In this document: piece after piece, positions 1 through 7,500 of the stretch
Layout: every line of letters starts with the position of its first letter
How positions within the stretch are numbered: position 1 is the stretch's first letter
Assembly: GCA_964561115.1 (NCBI GenBank)
Contig: CAZLOE010000035.1
Location: 1-11,971 of the forward strand
Direction: 5' to 3'
Source of the DNA: CAZBSE01 sp964561115
GTDB taxonomy: Bacteria > Actinomycetota > Humimicrobiia > Humimicrobiales > Humimicrobiaceae
Length of the DNA: 11,971 nt
Translations under genes and position numbers: made by a program
Notes under the pieces: generated by a model
Database searches by the model: none
Seen by the model: only the letters and a program-made list of their open reading frames with translations
What the model was told of the DNA's origin: nothing

Positions 1-158
1 CAGAGGAGAAAAAGGAAGAGGCTAAACCTGCTGAAGAAAAGAAAGAAGAAGTCAAACTTACAGAAGAAAAGAAAGAAGAAGTCAAGCAGGCAGAAGAGAA
101 AAAAGAATCAGCTAAACCTGTAGAGGAAAAGAAGGAAGAAGCTAAAACAAAGGAAAAA
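1..158 (+). CDS. Partial Lys/Glu-rich coding segment in frame with bL12 (rplJ tail or bL12 N-terminal extension)
   Basis: The frame with codons starting at position 3 is open from the left edge and continues without a stop into bL12. It encodes about five decapeptide repeats of the type EEKKEEAKPA (Lys/Glu-rich, probably disordered). The other two forward frames have stops at 23-25 and 121-123, and the protein-level periodicity fits only this frame. In most bacteria rplJ (uL10) lies just upstream of rplL and ends in its own stop. So this is either the low-complexity C-terminal tail of uL10 lacking a stop, giving a uL10-bL12 fusion, or a long N-terminal extension of bL12. The upstream part is outside the window, so the choice cannot be made here. 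A sequencing indel in the purine tract that hides a uL10 stop is a third possibility. That the frame is open is certain; the protein identity is not. Confidence 0.6.
3..152 (+). repeat. Five tandem 30-bp coding repeats (Lys/Glu decapeptides)
   Basis: Five imperfect head-to-tail 30-nt units begin at 3, 33, 63, 93 and 123. They encode EEKKEEAKPA, EEKKEEVKLT, EEKKEEVKQA, EEKKESAKPV and EEKKEEAKTK. The first six residues are nearly invariant and the last four vary. The period is a multiple of three, so copy-number change would keep the frame. The + strand is strongly purine-rich. More copies may lie to the left of the window. Confidence 0.9.
149..154 (+). promoter_or_regulatory. Possible ribosome binding site for GTG start of rplL
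   Basis: AAAGGA lies 4 nt before GTG 159. It supports internal initiation of bL12 at that codon. The caveat is that the surrounding repeat is A/G-rich throughout and contains many similar motifs by virtue of encoding Lys and Glu, so the match may be coincidental. Confidence 0.45.
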
Positions 159-563
159 GTGAAAACTACAATAAAAAGTAAAGTAATCGATGATATTCTG
201 GGGGCAATAGATAAAATGACGGTCATTGAGCTCTCTGAGCTGGTCAAAGCTCTTGAAGAGAAGTTCAAAGTAAGCGCTCAGGCTATAACGGCTTCAGCTT
301 CTGCTATTGGAGGACAGACTTCATCAAAGGGAGGAGCACCCGCGGAAGAAAAGACAGAGTTTGATGTTCAGTTAAAATCAGCAGGGCAAAAGAAAATACA
401 GGTTATAAAAGTAGTCAGATCTCTGAGCAGTCTTGGGTTAAAAGAAGCCAAGGAATTGGTTGATAAAGCACCAAGTATGGTCAAGGAAAAAGTATCAAAA
501 GAAGAAGCTGAAAATATTAAGAAGCAGTTGGAAGAAGCAGGTGCCGAGGTAAAAATAAAATAG
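159..563 (+). CDS. rplL: 50S ribosomal protein bL12 (L7/L12)
   Basis: This is the multicopy stalk protein of the large subunit, which recruits and stimulates EF-G, EF-Tu and other translational GTPases. From GTG 159 it has 134 residues, slightly longer than the usual 120-130. The N-terminal dimerisation domain is about residues 8-36 (core IDDILGAIDKMTVIELSELV). A flexible hinge of about 37-62 is rich in Ser, Gly and Ala. The C-terminal factor-binding domain is 63-134, opening EEKTEFDVQL and containing the conserved LGLKEAKELVDKAP. GTG was chosen because it sits just before the N-terminal domain and has an AAAGGA at suitable distance. However, the same frame stays open upstream through Lys/Glu repeats to the window edge, so GTG could also be an internal Val codon of a longer protein. 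The family assignment is firm; the start is uncertain. It lies upstream of rpoB, the usual order. Confidence 0.95.
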   Translation: MKTTIKSKVIDDILGAIDKMTVIELSELVKALEEKFKVSAQAITASASAIGGQTSSKGGAPAEEKTEFDVQLKSAGQKKIQVIKVVRSLSSLGLKEAKELVDKAPSMVKEKVSKEEAENIKKQLEEAGAEVKIK

Positions 564-594
564 TATTTTTTAATTTAATATATTTACAAAATAG

Positions 595-622
595 TTGACA
601 ATTGACTTATATTTGATAAACT
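595..622 (+). promoter_or_regulatory. Candidate promoter for rpoB-rpoC
   Basis: A perfect TTGACA (595-600) is followed after 16 nt by TAAACT (617-622, 4 of 6 matches to TATAAT). A weaker alternative is TTTACC (651-656), an 18-nt spacer and TATTAT (675-680). Such matches are common by chance in AT-rich DNA. An internal promoter between rplL and rpoB would fit the separate control of polymerase and ribosomal protein genes known in other bacteria. No transcript data are available here. Confidence 0.35.
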
Positions 623-640
623 ATTAGTTTGTCAGTTTTT
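613..640 (+). terminator. Weak hairpin plus T-run after rplL (possible attenuator)
   Basis: GATAAACT (615-622) pairs with AGTTTGTC (626-633) around an ATT loop, with one G-U pair. One or two further pairs may form outside this stem. GTTTTT follows at 635-640. The stem is AT-rich, so a strong terminator is unlikely; partial termination, as described between rplL and rpoB in E. coli, would fit better. It overlaps the -10 of the candidate promoter at 595-622, so the two readings compete. Confidence 0.4.
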
Positions 641-652
641 CCTGTAAGTATT

Positions 653-695
653 TACCAATACTATTTTATATAGGTATTATCCCTGTGCATTGGTA
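653..695 (+). repeat. Inverted repeat in the rpoB leader
   Basis: TACCAAT (653-659) is the exact reverse complement of ATTGGTA (689-695). A second, mutually exclusive pairing exists inside it: AATACT (657-662) with GGTATT (673-678), including one G-U pair, uses the last three bases of the outer left arm. Alternative foldings could be regulatory or accidental in such AT-rich sequence. T-rich sequence follows at 696-703. Confidence 0.4.
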
Positions 696-769
696 TTTAT
701 TTTAACTTAAACATTTCACTTTTTACTTCTTTATTAAACTTAGAACATAAAAAAGGGGAGAACAAATTA

Positions 770-3700
770 ATGCAAAAAATCAAAAAAATCCAGAGGCATA
801 GTTTTGGCAAAATCCTTAAAGTAATGGACATGCCGCATCTCCTGGACATACAGAGAAAGTCCTTCCAGTGGTTTTTGGAGGAAGGACTCATGGAAGCTCT
901 AAAAGATGTTTCACCTATTGAAGATTTTACAGGCAATATGTCACTTGAGTTTATTAATTATAGTTTTGATGATGTAAATTCAAATCCTGATAACTGTAAG
1001 ATGCAGGATATGTCTTATAATGCTCCTTTAAAAGTCTTATCAAAATTTTTTAATAAAGAAACCGGAGAGATCAAAGAACAGGAAGTCTTTATGGGAGATT
1101 TTCCTATGATGACAGAAAAAGGGACTTTCATAATCAATGGGACAGAGAGAGTGGTGGTGTCTCAATTGGTCCGTTCTCCGGGAGTATATTTTGATACGGA
1201 TATAGATAAAAAAACTGAAATAGATATCTATATGTGTAAAGTCATACCTACCAGGGGTTCATGGATTGAGATTGAAACCGATAAAAAGAATATAGCATAT
1301 GTAAGGATTGATAGGAGAAGAAAATTTTTGCTTACTGTTTTCCTGAAATCAGTAGGATTTGGGAATAATGAGGAACTGCTCAGCCTTTTTGGACCATACG
1401 ATAAAAGGGGCTGCATCAAAAATACCCTGGAGAAGGATTTCACCGAGACCGAGGAAGAAGCACTAATAGAAATATACAAGAAATTAAGGCCTGGAGAGCC
1501 GCCAACGGTTGAGAGTTCAAGAAATCTGATAAGTTCCTTATTTTTTAATCCAAAAAGATACGATTTTGGAAAAGTAGGCAGATACAAAATGAATCAGAAG
1601 CTGATAGACGAAACAGATAAAAATATCCTAAACAAGCTTAATGCAATTAATGCCAAAATCGGCATAGATACAAATGAGAAATATATACTAAATTGTAAGG
1701 ATATATTCCTGATAGTTAAGTATTTAATACAGCTGATGGGTGGTTTAGGAGAGATAGATGATATCGATCATTTCGGCAATAGAAGGGTTAGAAATGTTGG
1801 AGAGCTTATTCAGAATCAGGTAAGGATCGGTCTCTCCAGAATGGAAAGAGTTGTAAAGGAAAGAATGACGACTCAGGAAGCCGGTATGATAACTCCTAAA
1901 TCTCTTATCAATATCAGGCCGCTGGTGGCAAGTTTAAAAGAATTTTTTGGAAGCGGCCAGCTTTCCCAATTTTTAGATCAGACAAATCCTTTAAGTGAGA
2001 TTACTCATAAAAGAAGGCTTAGCGCTCTTGGCCCCGGCGGGCTGAGCAGAGAGAGAGCGGGATTTGAGGTAAGAGATGTACATCCTTCTCATTACGGAAG
2101 GATGTGCCCGATAGAAACACCCGAGGGCCCAAATATTGGATTGATCGGCTCTCTTTCTACTTATGCAAGGCTGAATGAATATGGATTTATAGAAACACCT
2201 TATATAAAAGTCATCAACGGCAAATTAACAGATAAGCTGGAATATCTGTCTGCAGATAATGAAGAGAATTATATAATTGCACAGGCGACTGCGAAAGTCA
2301 GAAAGAATGGAAAATTTGCAGAAGAAAGAGTCATGGCCCGTCTGGGTGATGAGATAGTGACTGTTGAACCAGGTACGGTGGATTATATGGATGTCTCACC
2401 AAGGCAAATTTTTAGTGCTGCTGCATCACTAATACCATTTCTGGAACATGATGACGCAAACAGAGCATTAATGGGGTCCAATATGCAGCGCCAGGCAGTC
2501 CCGTTGATCGAACCCGAACCGCCGCTGGTCGGAACTGGTATGGAAGAAGAAGTTTCAAGAGACAGCGGAGTTTTGATTCTTGCCAGAGATGACGGCATAG
2601 TTGAAGAAGTATGTGCAGACCATATTAAGGTAAGTTATAAAAGTGAAAAGGATTATATTCATAATCTATATAAATTTAAAAGGTCAAACCAGGGGACCTG
2701 TATAAATCAGAAACCTATTGTAGAAGAAGGTGAAAAGGTTAAAAAAGGACAGGTGATTGCTGATGGTCCTGCAACCAGTTCCGGTGAACTGGCACTGGGA
2801 AAGAACCTGAGGGTAGCTTTTATGTCCTGGGAAGGATATAACTATGAGGATGCTATTATTATATCGGAGAGATTGGTAAAAGAGGACGTTCTCTCCTCTA
2901 TTCATATTTCAAAACAGGAAGTGGAGGCCAGGATCACAAAATTAGGAGCAGAGGAGATAACAAGAGATATACCAAGCATAGGGGAAGAAGTTTTAAAAAA
3001 TCTTGATGACCGCGGAATTATAAGGATCGGAGCCGAGGTAAAACCTGGAGATATATTGGTCGGCAAAATAACTCCAAAGGGTGAAACAGAGCTAACAGCT
3101 GAAGAAAAACTACTGCGGGCAATTTTTGGTGAAAAAGCCAGGGAAGTAAGGGAAAGCTCTCTTAAAGTACCTCATGGTGAGGGCGGGAAAGTGGTAGATG
3201 TTCAATTATTTTCCAGAAAAAAAGGACATGATCTTCCGCCGGGGGTAAATGAACTAGTAAGGGTATTCATTGCTGAAAAAAGAAAGATCTCCATTGGTGA
3301 CAAACTTGCAGGGAGACATGGTAACAAAGGAGTAATATCAGTAATTCTTCCCGAAGAAGATATGCCCTACACTGAAGATGGTGAACCAATAGATATAATA
3401 TTCAATCCTCTGGGGGTTCCTTCAAGGATGAACGTAGGTCAGGTTCTGGAGGCTCATCTTGGCTGGGCAACTCATGAAGGCTGGAATAATAAAAAGAAAA
3501 ATGGTGGAGAAGAAGGCCCTATTTATGTTTCAACACCTATTTTTGAGGGTTTTAAAGAGGATGATATAGTAAAGCTGTTAGAATCAGCCAGACTTCCGAA
3601 AAGCGGAAAAACTGCTTTATACGACGGTAGGAGTGGGGAGAAATTATCTGATAATATCACTATAGGCTATGTATATGTTATGAAATTACTGCATCTGGTA

Positions 3701-4491
3701 GATGATAAAATACATGCAAGATCTACCGGACCGTATTCTCTGGTCACCCAGCAGCCGCTTGGCGGTAAAGCACAGTTTGGAGGTCAGAGATTCGGGGAGA
3801 TGGAAGTATGGGCATTGGAAGCTTACGGTGCTGCGTATGCTTTGCAGGAAATGCTTACCATAAAATCAGATGATGTAACAGGGCGTGTGAAAACATATGA
3901 ATCTATTGTAAAGGGAGAAAACATAGAAAAGCCTGGAATTCCGGAATCATTTAAAGTGCTTATAAAAGAAATGCAGAGCTTAGGCCTTGATGTGGAAGTA
4001 CTTTCAGAGGAGGGAAAGGAAGTAAAAGTATCCAGGTCTGAAGATTATATTATGAAAACTGTTGAGGATTTGGGGATTGATTTAAAAGAAGAAAAGGCCA
4101 AAAAAGCAGAAGCGGAAGAAGAAAAGGCAGAGAAGAAGGAAGAAAAAGAGAAAGCAGTGAAGAAAGAAGTGAAGAAAGATAAAACAAAGAAGAAAAAGAA
4201 GAAGGTTGAGCAGAANNNNNNNNNNNNNNNNNNNNNNNNNNNNNNNNNNNNNNNNNNNNNNNNNNNNNNNNNNNNNNNNNNNNNNNNNNNNNNNNNNNNN
4301 NNNNNNNNNNNNNNNAGAAAGAAGTGAAGAAAGATAAAACAAAGAAGAAAAAGAAGAAGGTTGAGCAGAAAGCAGTAAAAGAAAAAGCAGGAAAGAAAAA
4401 GAAAGAGAAGAAGAAAGTAGAGAAGAAAAAGACAGTGAGTAAAAAAAGTAAAAGGGTATCTAAAGATAAAAAGGCTAAAGTAAAAAAGTAA
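770..4491 (+). CDS. rpoB: DNA-directed RNA polymerase subunit beta (interrupted by an assembly gap)
   Basis: This is the beta subunit of the core RNA polymerase, which forms much of the active-site cleft with beta-prime. ATG 770 follows GGGGAG (755-760) by 9 nt. Recognisable blocks are GTFIINGTERVVVSQLVRSPG from residue 118, the rifamycin pocket at 394-420 (GSGQLSQFLDQTNPLSEITH then KRRLSAL), and GDKLAGRHGNKG with Lys845 and Lys853, equivalent to the catalytic-centre lysines of E. coli beta. Rifamycin-contact positions (Gln400, Asp403, His413, Ser418) are the usual susceptible residues. The conserved core ends near residue 1105. A Lys/Glu tail then starts and runs into 100 Ns at 4216-4315. 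Read literally across the Ns, the frame stops at 4325-4327, but this depends on the arbitrary gap length. The 55 nt on each side are identical; overlapping them gives one frame ending at TAA 4489-4491 and a 1188-residue protein. rpoC follows 50 nt later. Confidence 0.96.
4161..4215 (+). repeat. 55-nt sequence, left flank copy of the assembly gap
   Basis: These 55 nt, ending at the last base before the Ns, are identical base for base to 4316-4370, which begin at the first base after the Ns. Two contig ends sharing exactly 55 nt look like a k-mer overlap left by a de Bruijn graph assembler, although a true tandem repeat is possible. Confidence 0.9.
4216..4315. other. Assembly gap of 100 Ns
   Basis: There are exactly 100 unknown bases, a conventional placeholder for a gap of unknown size. 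It lies within the low-complexity 3' end of rpoB. Because 100 is not a multiple of three and the flanks duplicate each other, the reading frame across it is meaningless as written. Confidence 0.99.
4316..4370 (+). repeat. 55-nt sequence, right flank copy of the assembly gap
   Basis: This is identical to 4161-4215. Aligning the copies puts the correct rpoB frame on codons beginning at 4318, which then stays open to TAA at 4489-4491 and encodes more of the same Lys-rich tail. This is the main evidence that no real frameshift or early stop exists. Confidence 0.9.
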
Positions 4492-4541
4492 AATAATAAT
4501 CAATATTATTTGAATTTAATTAATTTAGGGGGATTTGGCAA

Positions 4542-7500
4542 ATGGTTGTAAATGTGGACGTAAATAATTTTGATGCTTTAAAAATAGGGCTCGCTTCACC
4601 GGAAAAAATAAGGTCATGGTCGAATGGTGAGGTCAAAAAACCGGAAACTATAAATTATAGGACTCTAAAGCCTGAGAAAGACGGGTTATTCTGTGAAAGG
4701 ATTTTTGGTCCTACAAAGGATTGGGAATGTTATTGTGGTAAATATAAAAGAGTCAGGTTTAAGGGAATAATCTGTGAGAGGTGCGGAGTTGAAGTAACAA
4801 GATCTAATGTAAGAAGAGAACGGATGGGTCATATTGAACTTGCTTCTCCAGTATCGCATATATGGTTTTTTAAAGGAGTCCCAAGCAGGATGGGATATGT
4901 TCTGGATATAAGCCCCAAGGATTTAGAGAAAGTTCTTTATTTTGACTCATATATCATAAACAATATTAACAGGGAAAAGATAGATAGTGAACAAGACGAA
5001 ATAAAAAAGCTATACCAGAGAGCATTAAATAAAGCAGAAGAGCTGCACCAGATAAGATTAGAAGAAATACAAGCAAATAAAGATGATATTGAGAAATTGG
5101 ACCAGGAAATAAGTGAAGAGGAAAATCCTGATAAATTTCAGGAGATGGACGAAAAAACAGAAGAAGATTTTGATGGTGATATTGATAAAGATGAGATCAC
5201 TGAATTGGATTTAGAGGAAAGGAAAAACAAGATTATAAAAGAGACAGACATGCTTCTGGAAGAAGAGAAGGAAATATATAAAGAGGAAATCGAGCTGATA
5301 AAAAGAGCTGACACCTTTTTCCTTAATTTAGAGGAAAAAATGCTGGTTTCTGATGAAGCTTTATTTAAAAAAATGAAGGAAATTTACGGGCAGTATTTTA
5401 AAGGTGGAATGGGAGCAGAAGCCATAAAAGAACTGCTTAAGAATCTTGACTGTAAAAAAGAGGTGGAAGAGCTTAAGGAGACTGTAAAAAAATCCAAGGG
5501 TCAAAAAAGAAGCAGGAGCATCAAGAGGCTTAAGATAATATCATCATTTATAGATTCTGATAATAGGCCTGAATATATGATCCTGGATATAATTCCGGTA
5601 ATACCTCCGGATTTAAGGCCGATGGTACAGCTGGACGGCGGAAGATTTGCCACCTCTGACCTAAATGATTTGTACAGGAGAGTCATTAATAGGAATAACA
5701 GACTCAAGAAACTTTTAGAACTGGCAGCTCCGGAAATAATCATCAATAATGAAAAGAGGATGCTGCAGGAAGCTGTTGATGCGCTTTTTGATAATGGCAG
5801 GAGAGGCAGAGCAGTAGTAGGTGCCGGTAACAGGCCGCTTAAATCCCTTAGTGATATGCTCAAAGGTAAACAGGGTAGGTTCAGACAGAATCTTTTGGGT
5901 AAAAGAGTAGATTATTCAGGAAGATCGGTGATCGTAGTCAATCCTAACCTAAAACTGGAACAATGCGGGCTTCCTAAAAAAATAGCTCTGGAATTATTTA
6001 AACCTTTTGTTATGAAAAAATTAGTTGATGAAGGATTTGCACAGAATATAAAGAGTGCCAAGACTATGGTAGAAAGGGCAAGCAATGAAGTCTGGGATAT
6101 ACTGGAAGAAGTGATTAAAAATCATCCTATCCTACTTAACCGTGCGCCAACACTTCACAGGCTTGGTATACAGGCCTTTATGCCTATTTTAGTAGAAGGT
6201 AAGGCGATACAGATTCATCCCATGGTCTGCCCACCGTTTAATGCAGATTTTGATGGTGATCAGATGGCTGCTCATGTACCCCTATCAAATGAAGCCAGAG
6301 CTGAATCAATGGTTTTAATGCTTTCGGTAAATAATATATTATCACCTGCCAACGGTGAGCCAGTTGTAGTTCCCTCCCAGGATATGGTCCTGGGAATATA
6401 TTACTTGACTTCGGAGAGAGAAAAATCGGAAAAAAAAGTAAGGTTTTATAACAACACCCAGGATGCTATTTTAGATTATGATTACAATTTTATATCCCTT
6501 CATACACCCATCAGGGTCAGGATCAATGATAAGATACTAAAAACTACAGTAGGGAGAATAATATTTAATAAATCTCTACCCGAGGATTATAGATTTGTTA
6601 ATAAAGAAATAGACAAAAAAGACCTCATTGCTATTATTTCTGACTGCATAGGTAAATACCCTCAGAGTGTAGTTGTTGAAACACTGGATTCTATTAAAGA
6701 ATCGGGATTTAAATATTCCACCAGGTCCGGTCTTACTATAGGGATTGATGATATAGATGTGCCTGAAGAAAAAGCCAAGATTATAAGCAATGTAGAGAAA
6801 AAGATTGAAAAAATTGAGGGCTACTATAAGCAAGGTATGATAACGGAATTTGAAAGGCACCAGAGGTTAATACAAACATGGTCTCAGGCAAATGAAAGTG
6901 TGGCCAGTGCTATGGAAAAGAATTTTAACAAGTTTAATCCGGTTTATATGATGGCTACATCGGGCGCCAGGGGGAATATAAAGCAGTTACGCCAGTTAGC
7001 TGGTATGAGGGGATTGGTTGCAAATGCAAGAGGAGATATAATAGACAGTCCCATCAAATCCAACTTTAGAGAAGGGCTTACTGTTTTAGAGTATTTTATT
7101 TCTACTCATGGTGCCAGACAGGGACTTGCTGATACTGCACTCAGGACTGCTGATTCGGGGTATCTGACAAGAAGGTTAGTCGATGTTGCGCAGGATACCA
7201 TGGTGAGAATAAATGACTGCAAGACAGAAGACGGAATAAGTCTATATGTTTTGACCCTGGAAGGTGAACCTAATACTAATTTAATAGGAAGAACCTGCCT
7301 GGAGAACGTCAATAATCCCAATACAAAAAAGAATATAATAAAAAGTGACGAAGAGATCACTGAGAAACACCTGCAGAAATTTATACATGCTAATATTGAA
7401 AGTATAAAAGTTCGTTCAGTTATGACCTGTCAGGCAGAATCAGGAGTATGCCAGAAATGTTACGGTAGAGATCTTGCTACCGGTAAAATAGTTGAGATCG

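Larger units (their letters stand above)
4082..4491 (+). other. Lysine-rich low-complexity C-terminal tail of RpoB
   Basis: After the last conserved beta residues (GIDL, ending at residue 1105) the protein continues for about 83 residues in the gap-collapsed model. About half are Lys. The first part is mixed Lys/Glu (20 Lys and 13 acidic of 43); the second is almost purely basic (22 Lys and 4 acidic of 40). No fold is expected. Beta subunits of well-known bacteria normally end within a few to a few tens of residues after this core. The exact length depends on the unresolved gap. Confidence 0.8.

Noticed and set aside
3..152. 30-bp periodic repeat as a CRISPR array
   Set aside because: Units are contiguous with no spacers, are degenerate at third positions and encode conserved decapeptides in one frame.
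697..936. Minus-strand open frames opposite rpoB, rpoC and fusA (for example this one)
   Set aside because: They mirror strongly conserved genes on the + strand, show no recognisable protein family and no convincing start signals.
1943..2030. Possible resistance changes in the rifamycin pocket of RpoB or at uS12 Lys43/Lys88
   Set aside because: All key positions carry the usual susceptible residues; Gly396 in place of Ser is not a main resistance position that I can support.
4325..4327. In-frame TGA that would end rpoB just after the gap
   Set aside because: The frame across 100 placeholder Ns is arbitrary; the duplicated 55-nt flanks show the true frame continues to 4489-4491.
4045..4503. 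Long minus-strand frame rich in Phe and Leu opposite the rpoB tail, resembling membrane segments
   Set aside because: It is the complement of a Lys/Glu purine tract, and includes the N gap; the hydrophobic look follows from TTT/TTC/CTT codons.
4492..4513. AATAAT/ATTATT inverted repeat between rpoB and rpoC
   Set aside because: All-AT short arms in an AT-only spacer with no clear T-run; too weak to call a terminator or regulatory hairpin.
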